Part shown: positions 29,423 through 38,460 of the stretch, in pieces
Layout: each line of letters begins with the position of its first letter
Numbering within the stretch: position 1 is the stretch's first letter
NCBI RefSeq assembly: GCF_018283645.1
Contig: NZ_JAGSXH010000056.1
Span: 1-38,987, forward strand
Origin: Actinocrinis puniceicyclus
Lineage (GTDB): Bacteria > Actinomycetota > Actinomycetes > Streptomycetales > Catenulisporaceae
DNA length: 38,987 nt
Direction of reading: 5' to 3'
Position numbers and translations under genes: made by a program
The notes under the pieces: model-generated
Seen by the model: the letters and a program-made list of their open reading frames with translations, nothing else
Database searches by the model: none
Told to the model about the DNA's origin: nothing

Positions 29423-32046
29423 GTCGGTTGCTCCTGTCCGGTTTCTTCGGCCTCGCCCGCTTCGGCGACCGCGGGCAGCGCCACCACCATGGTGACACCG
29501 CCGCCGGGCGTGTCCTCCGGGGAGAGGGTGCCGCCCATCGCCTCGACCAGGCCCCGGGCCAGCGCCAGGCCGAGCCCGACGCCGGCGGTGTTGTCGCGGT
29601 CGCCGAGCCGCTGGAACGGGCGGAAGACCCGGTCGCGGTCCGCGGCGGGGATGCCGGGGCCGCGGTCGATCACCCGGATCTCCACCTGTCCCGCGAGCGC
29701 CGAGACGGTCACCGTCACCGGCGAGGCGGTGTGGCTGACGGCGTTGCCGACGAGATTGGCGACCGCGCGTTCGAGCAGCGGTCCGTCGGCGAGCGCGGGC
29801 GGCACGTGCGCCGCGGCCGGCGCCAGCGTCACCCGACCGGCGGATTCGGGCACGTCGTCCAGGGCGCGCGGCAGGATGTCGGCCGCCGCCACCGGTTCCA
29901 GGCGAAGCTTGATCGCCCCGGCCTGCAGCCGGGACATGTCCAGCAGGTTCTCCACCAGCCGGGCGAGGCGCCCCAGCGAGTAGTCGGCGGCCTCCAGCAG
30001 TTCGGCTCGATCGGCCGCGGCCAGGTCGAGCTGCGGGTCGCGCAGGGTGCCGATCGCCGCCTTCGCCGCGGCCAGCGGGGCGCGCAGGTCGTGCGAGACG
30101 GCGGCCAGCAGCGCGGTGCGCATCCGGTCGGCCGCGGCCAGGCTGTCCGCCTCGGCGGCGCTGCGGGCCAGGCGGCGGCGCTCCAGGGCCGCGGTGGCCT
30201 GCGCGGCGAAGGCGGTCAGCACGCGCTGGTCGTCGGCCGGCAGGGTGCGTCCGCGCAGCGCGATCACCGCGTCGGCGCCGGCCTCCACGACCGTGTCGGC
30301 CTGTCCGGGGCACAGCGCGGGCTCGGCGCCGGTCGAGGCGACCAGGGACCAGCGCCCCGGGTCGTCGTTGCCGTCCGGCAGGTGCGCGTCCGCGGGGCCG
30401 ACCCGCTGCAGCAGGGCCACCGAGGCCATCGCGAAGGTCTCCCGGAAGCGTTCCAGCAGCGCGGTGATCGCCTCGTCGCCGCGCAGCACCGAGACCGCGA
30501 ACGCGCCGAGCGTCTCGGCCTCGGCGGAGGCGCTGGCGGCCCGGCGCGTCTGCTTGGCCGCCAGGTCCACCACGGAGGCCACGGTGAGCGCGACCAGCGC
30601 GAAGACGATCAGGGCGAAGACGTTGTTGCCCTCCTCGATGGTGAAGGTGTGCACCGGGGTGATGAAGAAGTAGTTGAGCAGCAGCGAGCCCCACAGCGCC
30701 GCGATCAGCGCGGAGACCAGACCGCCGAGCCGGGCGATCGCCACGGTCGCGACCAGGAAGATCAGCACCTGGCTGGTCAGGTTCAGGCCGCCGTGCGGCA
30801 CCTGGGTCAGGACCGCGGTCAGGGCCGGCGGCACCAGCAGCGCGGCGGCCGGCCCGCGCCAGCGGCGGTGGCCCCAGACGGCCTCGCGCAGCGGATTGGG
30901 CGGCAGCCACGCGCCGCGGCGCCGCGCTTGCCCGGGCTCCTCGTGGGTGACCATGTGCACGTCGATGTCGCCCGAAAGACGGATGGCGCTCTCCCCGATC
31001 CCGCGGCCGGTCAGCAGCCGGCTGACGCGGTTGCGCCGCGAGGTGCCCAGCACCAGCTGGGTGGCGTTCTGCGCGCGGGCGAACTCAAGCAGCGCGCGCG
31101 GCACGTCGTCGCCGACCACGGTGTGGTAACTGCCGCCGAGCGATTCGACCAGGTGGCGCTGGGCGGCCAGGGCCGCGGGGCTGGTGGCCGAGGCGAGCCC
31201 GTCCGAGCGGGCCACGTGCAGCGCCAGCAGCTCGGCCCCGGAGCCGGCCCCCTTCGAGCCGCCCGCGTTCTTGACCGAGCGCTGGGCGATGCGCGCGCCG
31301 CGGCGGATCAGCACCTCGCCGGAGTCGTCCCCGGGCAGCGCCACCACGACGCGTTCGCGCGCCTCCCAGACCGAGTCGATCCGATGGTCCCCCCGATACC
31401 GCTGCAGGACCTCGTCGACCTGGTCGGCGACCCACAGCAGCGCCAGTTCGCGCAGCGCGGTGAGATTGCCGACGCGGAAGTAGTTGCCGAGCGCGGCGTC
31501 GACCTTCTCGGCGGCGTAGACGTTGCCGTGCGCGAGGCGGCGGCGCAGCGCCTCCGGGGACATGTCCACCAGCTCGATCTGATCCGCGGCGCGCACCACC
31601 TCGTCCGGAACCGTCTCGCGCTGCGGCACCCCGGTGATGCGCCGCACCACGTCGTTGAGCGACTCGAGATGCTGGATGTTGACCGTGGTGATCACCTCGA
31701 TCCCGGCATCCAGCAGTTCCTGCACGTCCTGCCAGCGCTTCTCGTGCCGGCCGCCGGGGATGTTGGTGTGCGCCAGCTCGTCCACGAGCGCGACCTGCGG
31801 CCGGCGGGCCAGCACCGCCTCCAGGTCCAGCTCCGGGAAGGCGCGGCCCCGGTAGACGCGGCTGAGCGTGGGCACCGCGGGCAGGTCCCGGACCAGGTCG
31901 ATCGTGTGCGGGCGGCCGTAGGTCTCCACCACGGCGGCGACCACGTCCGCACCGCGTTCGATCCGCCGATGGGCCTCCTCCAGCATCCGGTACGTCTTGC
32001 CGACGCCGGGCGCCGCACCCACATAGACCCGCAGCCTGCCACGCAT
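29419..32046 (-). CDS. kdpD: KdpD-like sensor histidine kinase
   Basis: This 875-residue membrane kinase has the KdpD N-terminal domain (about 1-210, with Walker A GAAPGVGKT including K17, and ALVDELAHTN), a universal-stress-protein-like domain (about 250-370), four closely spaced helices (DUF4118, about 395-500), a GAF-like region (about 520-620) and the kinase core. The phospho-acceptor is H652 in AVSHDLRAPL; N- and G-boxes are VANLVGNAVSH, DRGPGIP and GVGLGLAL. The length is normal. ATG 32046 was chosen because AGGA is upstream and MRGRLRVYVG is the family N-terminus; the longer frame to 32163 is rejected. It is divergent from the G1 peptidase gene. The structural kdp genes must be elsewhere or absent. 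Confidence 0.92.
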   Translation of the reverse strand: MRGRLRVYVGAAPGVGKTYRMLEEAHRRIERGADVVAAVVETYGRPHTIDLVRDLPAVPTLSRVYRGRAFPELDLEAVLARRPQVALVDELAHTNIPGGRHEKRWQDVQELLDAGIEVITTVNIQHLESLNDVVRRITGVPQRETVPDEVVRAADQIELVDMSPEALRRRLAHGNVYAAEKVDAALGNYFRVGNLTALRELALLWVADQVDEVLQRYRGDHRIDSVWEARERVVVALPGDDSGEVLIRRGARIAQRSVKNAGGSKGAGSGAELLALHVARSDGLASATSPAALAAQRHLVESLGGSYHTVVGDDVPRALLEFARAQNATQLVLGTSRRNRVSRLLTGRGIGESAIRLSGDIDVHMVTHEEPGQARRRGAWLPPNPLREAVWGHRRWRGPAAALLVPPALTAVLTQVPHGGLNLTSQVLIFLVATVAIARLGGLVSALIAALWGSLLLNYFFITPVHTFTIEEGNNVFALIVFALVALTVASVVDLAAKQTRRAASASAEAETLGAFAVSVLRGDEAITALLERFRETFAMASVALLQRVGPADAHLPDGNDDPGRWSLVASTGAEPALCPGQADTVVEAGADAVIALRGRTLPADDQRVLTAFAAQATAALERRRLARSAAEADSLAAADRMRTALLAAVSHDLRAPLAAAKAAIGTLRDPQLDLAAADRAELLEAADYSLGRLARLVENLLDMSRLQAGAIKLRLEPVAAADILPRALDDVPESAGRVTLAPAAAHVPPALADGPLLERAVANLVGNAVSHTASPVTVTVSALAGQVEIRVIDRGPGIPAADRDRVFRPFQRLGDRDNTAGVGLGLALARGLVEAMGGTLSPEDTPGGGVTMVVALPAVAEAGEAEETGQEQPT

Positions 32047-32266
32047 AACCGCAATCCTGCCATCAGGTGCGCGTGACTCATCCGGTTGACCGCGGGGCAC
32101 CCGGCGGGCGGTGTCGACCCGGCAGGAGCGCCGCCAATCGGGCCAACCGCCCTTTCCGGTCATCGGGTTCTGAGTTACCTTCGATGAAAGCCGCGATGAA
32201 CGTGCGGGCGGTCACCACCGCCCGCGCGCCGCGCTCCTGCCCACACGGATGAAGGAGCATTCGCTC

Positions 32267-33061
32267 ATGCGCCTGCGCCGAACCACCCACATCTCGAAGG
32301 CGGCCCTCTGCGCCGCACTGATCGGCCCGCTCGCGCTGCTGGCCGGGCCGGTGGCCGCCGCCACCGGACCCGCCGCCGCGCTCGCCGGCCTCGACTTCGC
32401 CCCGCACGCGGCCGGCGCCCGGCTGCACCCCGGGGCCGCGCACAACCTGAAGTTCGCCACCAGCACCAACTGGGCCGGGTACGCCGCGCACTCCACGACG
32501 TACACCTCGGTCACCTCCACCTGGCGCGAGCCCGGCGCGAGCTGCGGCTCCAGCACCTCGTACGCGAGCTTCTGGACCGGCCTGGACGGCTACGCCAGTT
32601 CCTCGGTCGAGCAGACCGGCACGCTCGTCGAGTGCTACCACGGCGCCGCGTACCAGTACGCCTGGTACGAGATGTACCCGGCCAGCCCGGTCTACTTCAA
32701 CAACACGGTCGCGGCCGGCGACACGATGGTCTCCAAGGTGACCGCCAGTTCCTCCGGCGCGTTCACGCTGTACCTGGCCGACACCACCCGCGGCTGGAGC
32801 CACACGGTCAACCAGAGCAACTCCTCGCTGGCGCGTTCCTCGGCCGAGGTGATCGCCGAGGCGCCCTCGTCCAGCAGCGGGGTGCTGCCGCTGGCGAACT
32901 TCGGCACGGTGACCTTCACCAGCTCGTACGTGAACGGCGGCACGCTCGGCGCGTCCAACCCGACCGCGATCACCATGGTGACCAGCTCGGGCGCCACCAA
33001 GGTCTCGGTCGGCTCGATCTCCGGCGGCACGTCCTTCTCGGCGACCTGGCACCATTCCTGA
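32267..33061 (+). CDS. Secreted glutamic peptidase, G1 family (eqolisin-like)
   Basis: This 264-residue protein has a signal peptide (about 1-35) and a short propeptide, then the all-beta G1 fold. Family landmarks come in order: TSTNWAGYA, FWTGLDGY, the catalytic glutamine Q116 in VEQTGT, YAWYEMYP, and the catalytic glutamate, probably E194 in SSAEVIAEAP (SAEWIVE in fungal members). G1 peptidases work best at acid pH. ATG 32267 was chosen because AAGGAG (32252-32257) lies 9 bases before it; that site sits just inside an upstream in-frame ATG (32249), which is therefore unlikely to be used. A series of hairpins follows the gene. Confidence 0.9.
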   Translation: MRLRRTTHISKAALCAALIGPLALLAGPVAAATGPAAALAGLDFAPHAAGARLHPGAAHNLKFATSTNWAGYAAHSTTYTSVTSTWREPGASCGSSTSYASFWTGLDGYASSSVEQTGTLVECYHGAAYQYAWYEMYPASPVYFNNTVAAGDTMVSKVTASSSGAFTLYLADTTRGWSHTVNQSNSSLARSSAEVIAEAPSSSSGVLPLANFGTVTFTSSYVNGGTLGASNPTAITMVTSSGATKVSVGSISGGTSFSATWHHS

Positions 33062-33083
33062 CGGCGGGCCGGGCCCGCACGAA

Positions 33084-33113
33084 GCTGGTGTCCCGCGCGC
33101 GCGGGACACCAGC
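33084..33113. terminator. Terminator of the G1 peptidase gene
   Basis: A perfect 13-bp stem (33084-33096 with 33101-33113) with a GCGC loop lies 23 bases after the stop codon. It has no T-tract. Confidence 0.75.
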
Positions 33114-33250
33114 CCGGGTGCGGCGGCACTCCCCGGCGATGCCGCCGCACGTCGAGCATCGCTGACGTCCGCGACGAACCGGCCACAGGCCGGCGCCGAT
33201 CGCAGGACGCTCATGCAGCGAGCCGGTCGCGGACCGGCCTGGCGACGATA

Positions 33251-33282
33251 GCGCACGCCGCCGGGCGTGCGCGGGGGTTTTT
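33251..33282 (+). terminator. Intrinsic terminator with T-tract
   Basis: A 9-bp stem (33251-33259 with 33264-33272, loop GCCG) is followed by GGGGG and five T. It is the only classical terminator with a T-tract that I noticed in the window, about 190 bases after the peptidase gene, so a transcript other than the peptidase mRNA may end here. Confidence 0.7.
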
Positions 33283-33556
33283 CCGCTTCCTGCCATCGGC
33301 GTCGCGGACCCGGTTCTCGCGCCCGCTCTGGCGCAGGGCTCTTGTTTCGGCTACGTTGCCGGGAGCTCATCTGGTTTGTTCTGTCGCGCAACCAACAGGC
33401 GGCTGCGATACCCGTGCACGGTCGGCGTCCATGCGACGCGCCGCGCCCGGGCAGGACAGAGGGAAACGCGCACAGCCGAAGGCCCCTGCGACAGCGGTGA
33501 TCGCGGCGGGCCGGCTCCTTCCTGTCCACCCTCGACGTTCACAGGAGAACGTGACG
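33283..33556 (+). promoter_or_regulatory. Upstream region of the glucoamylase gene
   Basis: A ribosome site AGGAG lies at 33543-33547, 9 bases before ATG 33557. The frame is open back to 33356, but that part lacks family similarity. Imperfect GGTTTG/CAACC symmetry around 33372-33395 could be an operator. I see no firm promoter. Confidence 0.3.
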
Positions 33557-36475
33557 ATGGTCGCGGCACCACTTCGGCACAACCCGCGCCCGCAGCGCGG
33601 CGGCACACCCGTTCGCAACGCCCTGACCGCGCTGGCCGCGCTGGCCCTGGCCGCCGGCCTGACCGCGGCGGGGGGCGCCCCCGCGCACGCGGCAACCGCC
33701 CCGGGCGGCCCGGGCAGCACGCCCTACTGGAACGAGGACGGCGGCGTGCAGGGCTTCGCCACCGCGCTCAGCAGTAACTCAAAGGTCTGGTACACCCTGG
33801 CCGACGGCGCGCTGCAGAACGTCTACTATCCGCAGACCGACCAGCCCGACACCTACGGCCTTCAGTTCTACGTCACCGACGGCTCCAGCTTCGCCGACTC
33901 CGAGAGCGCGAACGCCGCCCACGCGATCGCGCTGGCCGACCCGACCTCGCTGACCTGGACGCAGACGAACACCGCGGACAGCGGCAAGTGGACCATCACC
34001 AAGACGTACGTCGCCGACCCGGCGCGCTCGGTGGTGCTGGTCGGCACGACGTTCACGAACAACACCTCGACCGCGCTGCGCCTTTACGCCGACTACCAGC
34101 CCTACCTCGCGAATCAGGGTTACGCGAACTCCGGCGGCACGGACGCCTCCGGCGACCTGGTCGCGAGCAACGGCGCGGTGGCCAGCGCGCTGGCGGCCTC
34201 GACCGGTTTCAGCGCGGCCAGCACCGGCTACGTCGGCACCAGCAGCAGCGGAGCGAGCCAGCTGACCAGCGGCTACGGCCTGTCCGCGGTGTACTCGGGG
34301 GTCTCCGCCGGGGGACACCTGGATCAGACCGCGCAGATCCCGGTCAACGCCTCGGGCTCGACCACCTTCACCGTCGCGCTGGCCTTCGGCTCCAGCCAGT
34401 CCGCGGCCGTCAGCGACGCCGCGGCTTCGCTGAACACCGGGTTCGGCGCGGCGGAGAGGTCCTTCGAGTCGGGGTGGCACTCGTGGATCGGCGCGCTGTC
34501 CGCCGCGCCGGCCTCGGTCTCGTCGAACGCCGCGCTGTTGCGGCAGTACTACATCTCGCTGATGGAGATCAAAGCCGACGAGGACAAGACGTACCCCGGC
34601 GCTTTCGTTGCGGCGCCCAGCAATCCGTGGGGCGGCAGTGTGAGCGCGGCGAACGCGGGTGCGCACGGTTACCACCTGGTGTGGACCCGCGACGAGTACG
34701 AGATGGCCACCGCGCTGCTGTCCGCGGGCGACGCCGCGGACGCCAAGGCCGCGCTGAACTACCTGTTCGGCTACGAGGTGACCGCCGGCGGCTACGTGAA
34801 GCAGAACAGCTGGCTCAACGGCAACCCGGTGTGGAACGGCACCCAGCTCGACCAGGTCTCCTTCCCGATCATCCTGGCCTACCAGCTCGGTCTCACCGAC
34901 TCGGCCACGTGGGCGAAGGTCAAGGCCGAAGCGGGTTATCTGGTGGCCAACGGCCCGGTGACCGGCGAGGAGCGCTGGGAGGAGATCGGCGGGTATTCGC
35001 CCTCGACGATCGCCGCCGAGATCGCCGGACTGGTCTGCGCGTCGAGCATCGCCTCGGCCAACGGCGACAGCACCGACGCGAGCACCTACCTGTCCACCGC
35101 GAAGTCCTGGGCGGCGAGCGTGGACGGCTGGACGTACACCACCAGCGGCCCGTTCGGGAACGGCAGCTACTTCCTGCGGGTCACCCAGGACGGCAACCCG
35201 AACTCCGGCGCCTCGATCGGGCTGGCCAACGGCGGCGGCACCTGGGACGACCGGCAGGTCGTGGACGCCGGCTTCCTGGAGCTGGTGCGGCTCGGGATCA
35301 AGTCCGCCTCGGCGAGCGAGATCACCAACTCCCTCAGCGCCGTCGACTCCGTGATCAAGACCACCACCTCGTACGGACCGGTGTGGAAGCGCTACGACCA
35401 CGACGGCTACGGCGAGACCTCGACCGGCGCGGACTACACCGGCTCCGGGGTGGGCAACCCGTGGCCGGTGCTCACCGGCGAGCGCGGCGAATACGACCTG
35501 GCCGCCGGTGACACCCCGGGCGCCAAGGCGATGCTTCAGACCATGCAGTCCTCGGCGAACGCCGGCGGCCAGATCTCCGAGCAGGTCTGGGGTTCCGCCG
35601 CGGCGGCGAGCGCTCCCGGCACCGGCTGGACGCTCGGCCAGGGCGATGACTCCTCCACCCCGCTGATGTGGACGATGGCGCAGTACGTGCGGCTGGCGCA
35701 GGACATCTCCCACGGCAGCGACCTGGACACACCGAGCCTGGTGTGCAGCACCTTCAACTGTCAGGGCAGCCAGCCGCCGCCTGGCAACCACACGGAGACC
35801 GTCGACGTCACGGTGCCGGTCAACACCGCCGCGCCGGGCCTCGGGGTCTACCTGGACGGCGACTTCTCGGTCCTCGGCGAGGGCGGCGGCGACTGGGCGG
35901 CGAACGGCGTGGCCATGACGAAGGTCGACGACACGCACTACACCGCGACGATCACCGCGACCTCGGCGGCGGCCCTGTCCTACAAGTACGTGCTCGGCGC
36001 GAACTGGAGCGACGTCGAGAAGTCGGGATCGTGCGCGGACATCGGCAACCGGACGCTCACCGTGAACGGCGGCACCACCACGGACACGGTGCTCAACTGG
36101 GGCGGGCCGAACACCTGCGGCTCGGCCCAAGCGGTCATCGACGTGTCCGTCCCCTCCTCGACGCCGAGCAACGCAACCGTCTACATCGCGGGGAACTTCT
36201 CCGCGCTGGGGATCGGCATGTCCTCGTCGAACGACTGGAATCCGGTTCTGTATCCGCTCACGAAGATCGGTGCGAACCAGTGGCGGATCATCGTGCCCGC
36301 AGTCTCCGGCAGCACCCTTCAATACAAGTTCGACCTCAACGGAACGTGGACCAACGTCGAGGAGGGGGCGTCCTGCGCCGCCGCGGCCAACAGGAGCTTC
36401 TACTTCAACGGTTCCGGCAGCACGTTTACGGCCTCTGACACGGTGGTGAGCTGGGCCGGCCTGAACGGCTGCTGA
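33557..36475 (+). CDS. Secreted glucoamylase/glucodextranase (GH15) with two C-terminal carbohydrate-binding domains
   Basis: This 972-residue exo-acting enzyme should release glucose from starch-like or dextran-like glucans. A long signal peptide ends near AHA-ATAPGG (about residue 45). An N-terminal beta-sandwich (about 50-330) resembles that of glucodextranase and bacterial glucoamylases. The (alpha/alpha)6 catalytic domain (about 340-740) has a probable general acid E475 in ERWEEIGGYSPSTIAAEIAGL and a probable base E675 in ISEQVWG. Two related domains of about 100 residues follow (VTVPVNTAAPGLGVYLDGDFS and VSVPSSTPSNATVYIAGNFS), which look like starch-binding modules (CBM20-like). GH15 members also include trehalases, but the N-domain favours glucoamylase/glucodextranase. 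ATG 33557 follows AGGAG. A large hairpin terminator follows. Confidence 0.9.
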   Translation: MVAAPLRHNPRPQRGGTPVRNALTALAALALAAGLTAAGGAPAHAATAPGGPGSTPYWNEDGGVQGFATALSSNSKVWYTLADGALQNVYYPQTDQPDTYGLQFYVTDGSSFADSESANAAHAIALADPTSLTWTQTNTADSGKWTITKTYVADPARSVVLVGTTFTNNTSTALRLYADYQPYLANQGYANSGGTDASGDLVASNGAVASALAASTGFSAASTGYVGTSSSGASQLTSGYGLSAVYSGVSAGGHLDQTAQIPVNASGSTTFTVALAFGSSQSAAVSDAAASLNTGFGAAERSFESGWHSWIGALSAAPASVSSNAALLRQYYISLMEIKADEDKTYPGAFVAAPSNPWGGSVSAANAGAHGYHLVWTRDEYEMATALLSAGDAADAKAALNYLFGYEVTAGGYVKQNSWLNGNPVWNGTQLDQVSFPIILAYQLGLTDSATWAKVKAEAGYLVANGPVTGEERWEEIGGYSPSTIAAEIAGLVCASSIASANGDSTDASTYLSTAKSWAASVDGWTYTTSGPFGNGSYFLRVTQDGNPNSGASIGLANGGGTWDDRQVVDAGFLELVRLGIKSASASEITNSLSAVDSVIKTTTSYGPVWKRYDHDGYGETSTGADYTGSGVGNPWPVLTGERGEYDLAAGDTPGAKAMLQTMQSSANAGGQISEQVWGSAAAASAPGTGWTLGQGDDSSTPLMWTMAQYVRLAQDISHGSDLDTPSLVCSTFNCQGSQPPPGNHTETVDVTVPVNTAAPGLGVYLDGDFSVLGEGGGDWAANGVAMTKVDDTHYTATITATSAAALSYKYVLGANWSDVEKSGSCADIGNRTLTVNGGTTTDTVLNWGGPNTCGSAQAVIDVSVPSSTPSNATVYIAGNFSALGIGMSSSNDWNPVLYPLTKIGANQWRIIVPAVSGSTLQYKFDLNGTWTNVEEGASCAAAANRSFYFNGSGSTFTASDTVVSWAGLNGC

Positions 36476-36498
36476 GCCGGCGGCCCGAAGACGGCGTC

Positions 36499-36540
36499 GC
36501 GCCGGCTCCACTGCGCTCCCCGGCGCGGTGGAGCCGGCGC
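36499..36540. terminator. Bidirectional hairpin terminator
   Basis: A perfect 13-bp stem pairs 36499-36511 with 36528-36540 around a 16-base loop that can itself pair (GCGC 36513-36516 with 36523-36526). It lies between the glucoamylase gene (ends 36475) and the end of the convergent regulator gene (36596). Confidence 0.8.
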
Positions 36541-36595
36541 GGCGCGCGCCCGGTGTGCCAGTACCCGGCGTATCAGTACCCAGATTCCGGCGGGG

Positions 36596-38122
36596 TCAGG
36601 GCCGCACCCGCTCCAGCGCGTACCGCGCCTCTTCCACCGTGGCCAGCACGCGGGCGGGCGTGTTCAACGCGGCCAGGCGCCGCCGTACCGCGTCCACCCG
36701 GTCGACACCCGTCGCGTACCACGAGCGGTGCAGTTGCCCGATCGCGCTGCCGAGCAGGCGGGCCGACTCCTCCAGCTCGCCCTGCTGGGCCCGCACGTGC
36801 GCCAGATCGGCGAGCGTGACCGAGCGCTGCTTTCCGGCCGAGGGTTGCAGTGTGCGAAGCGTGTACTCCAGCGCGGCGGCGGCCTCGTGGGTGCGCCCGG
36901 CGGCCATCCGGCAGTAGCCCTTGAACCCGGTGAGCCGGGAGGCGTCGTAGAAGTCAAGCCACGCGGGGGCGCCGCCGTGCCCCGGCGAGCCGAGCGCGCC
37001 GAGGGCGTCCTCCGAGCGCGAGATCAGCTCGCCCGAGGCGGCCGCGTCGCCGAGCCTGGCCTCGATCTCCGACTCGACCGCGTACATCCAGGAGCGCTGC
37101 ACCGCGCCGATGGCCGCGGCGGACTCGTCGTGAGCGCGCGCTATCAGGTCGCGCGCCCGCCGCGCCCGGCCCGCGAAGGCCGGGACGAAAGCCATGTGCG
37201 CCAGCACCGCACCGGTCAACGCCCGGTCCGCCGCCTCCCGCGCCGCGTCCAGCGCCACGGCGAAGCAGCTGTCGGCCAGTCGCGGCTGCTGCAGGTCGAA
37301 GAAGGCCATCCGCGCGGCCAGCAGCGCGCTCTCGGCCACCGGGAGCGCCAGCCGGGTGCGCAGCGCCGGGGAGTCGGCTGCGCGCAGCAGTCCGACGCCG
37401 AGTTCGGAATGCGCGGCCACCGGCGCGAACATCGAGGAAGCCGGCACGCTCCAGTACAGCGCCCGATGCTGTTCGGTGATCGCCGCGTATCCGGCCACCA
37501 GGGAGGAGTCCACGCGCGCGGCGCCGGGTGCCGCGACCCGATGCTCGGCCAGGCGCAGGTTCGCCTCGGCCGTCCCCCGGTTCGCCGGGTCCTGATGAGT
37601 CGAGCCCTGATAGTCCGGTGCCTGATATCCCGCTTCCCGATAAGGTTCGCGGACACCGGCGCCGGAACCCAGCGCGACGGCGCCCGTCATGAACTGTCGT
37701 CTCTTCACCGGGTCGTGCCCTTCCTGGTCGTCTTGCGGCGACCGCGTGACCCCTGCTCCCCTGTGCGCCTGCGCCGGTACGCCCGAGCCCGTGTCGGGCA
37801 GACCGCTTTCTTCCCGCGGCCAGCGCGGCTGAAATCCCATCCGCTCGATCGGCACGCCGAACAGCGCCTCCAGCACCGCCTGATAGGCCGGCAGCGGAAG
37901 CGGCGGGTTGTCGCTCTCCCAGCGCCGAACCTGACGGACCGAGAGCGAGAGCGGGCGGCCGATCTGCCGGGAGCGCGCCTCGAACGCGGCGGCGAAGTCG
38001 GCCTGTGTCCAGAACCGGCGCAGGCGCAGCTGCCGCAGTGCGTTGTTACCCGGGTTCTCGCAGCCGCCCGCCTTGGACGACGTGCGCGCCTGGCCCTGCC
38101 GTGAGGGTGTCGCCTGCGGCAT
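36596..38122 (-). CDS. HTH regulator with TPR-like domain (NsdA-like architecture)
   Basis: This 508-residue protein has a Cro/C1-type HTH at about residues 25-90 (LRQLRLRRFWTQADFAAAFEAR, SVRQVRRWESDNPPLPLPAYQAVLEALFG). A linker contains VKRRQFMTGAVALGSGAG (about 145-162), a short Tat-signal-like hydrophobic segment seen in other Streptomyces regulators of this kind. From about 200 to the end it is helical and TPR-like. The architecture matches NsdA-type developmental/antibiotic regulators, but family membership is inference. ATG 38122 follows AAGGAG. It is divergent from the WhiB-like gene. A second protein with HTH plus TPR-like domains is encoded at 5038-6375, so the window has two such regulators. 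Confidence 0.8.
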   Translation of the reverse strand: MPQATPSRQGQARTSSKAGGCENPGNNALRQLRLRRFWTQADFAAAFEARSRQIGRPLSLSVRQVRRWESDNPPLPLPAYQAVLEALFGVPIERMGFQPRWPREESGLPDTGSGVPAQAHRGAGVTRSPQDDQEGHDPVKRRQFMTGAVALGSGAGVREPYREAGYQAPDYQGSTHQDPANRGTAEANLRLAEHRVAAPGAARVDSSLVAGYAAITEQHRALYWSVPASSMFAPVAAHSELGVGLLRAADSPALRTRLALPVAESALLAARMAFFDLQQPRLADSCFAVALDAAREAADRALTGAVLAHMAFVPAFAGRARRARDLIARAHDESAAAIGAVQRSWMYAVESEIEARLGDAAASGELISRSEDALGALGSPGHGGAPAWLDFYDASRLTGFKGYCRMAAGRTHEAAAALEYTLRTLQPSAGKQRSVTLADLAHVRAQQGELEESARLLGSAIGQLHRSWYATGVDRVDAVRRRLAALNTPARVLATVEEARYALERVRP

Positions 38123-38460
38123 CGACCTGGCTCCTTCCTGCGGCGTTCACAGTGCGCGTGGATGGATCAGCGTTGCGTGGCGACGGATCCGGAACGTAAA
38201 AGTAGTCCGGATCAGTGAACGGCGGGGGCGATTCCACCCGATCGTGCGACAGCGATGTCCGGCGCAGGTCCGCATCGCGGGTTGTCGGCCGGATCGGCCC
38301 GGCGGATACACGAGCCCGAAATCACCTGACTGCGGGAACGATAACCGCTCTCTGGTCGTCTCAAGAACTGCGGGGGGGACTGACGCGGCGGCGAGCGACC
38401 TGCGGAACATCGATGCCGCCGCGTCCGTTGGGTAGGGAGAGAACACACTCGGAGGGGATT
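38123..38460 (+). promoter_or_regulatory. Divergent control region of the regulator and WhiB-like genes, with ECF-like motifs
   Basis: This 338-base gap contains two plus-strand GGAAC-N16-TC motifs, as for extracytoplasmic-function sigma factors of SigE type: GGAAC 38191-38195 with TC at 38212-38213, and GGAAC 38335-38339 with TCGTCT at 38356-38361. The second lies about 100 bases before the WhiB-like start and has the better -10. No coding sequence is evident. Confidence 0.35.

Larger units (their letters stand above)
33064..33282 (+). other. Series of six hairpins ending in an intrinsic terminator
   Basis: Six stem-loops follow the peptidase stop: 33064-33078; 33084-33113 (13-bp stem, 4-base loop); 33118-33150 (11-bp stem, 11-base loop); 33179-33193 (6 bp); 33222-33238 (7 bp); and 33251-33272 (9 bp, GCCG loop). 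The last is followed by GGGGG and TTTTT (33278-33282). The second is a likely terminator for the peptidase gene and the last a canonical one. The region may hold a structured RNA. Confidence 0.6.

Noticed and set aside
29428-32076. Plus-strand open frame of 882 codons opposite kdpD
   Set aside because: It has no motif and kdpD is unmistakable on the other strand.
33779-36511. Long minus-strand open frame (910 codons) opposite the glucoamylase gene
   Set aside because: It mirrors a clear GH15 gene, has no domain and arises from the high GC content at third positions.
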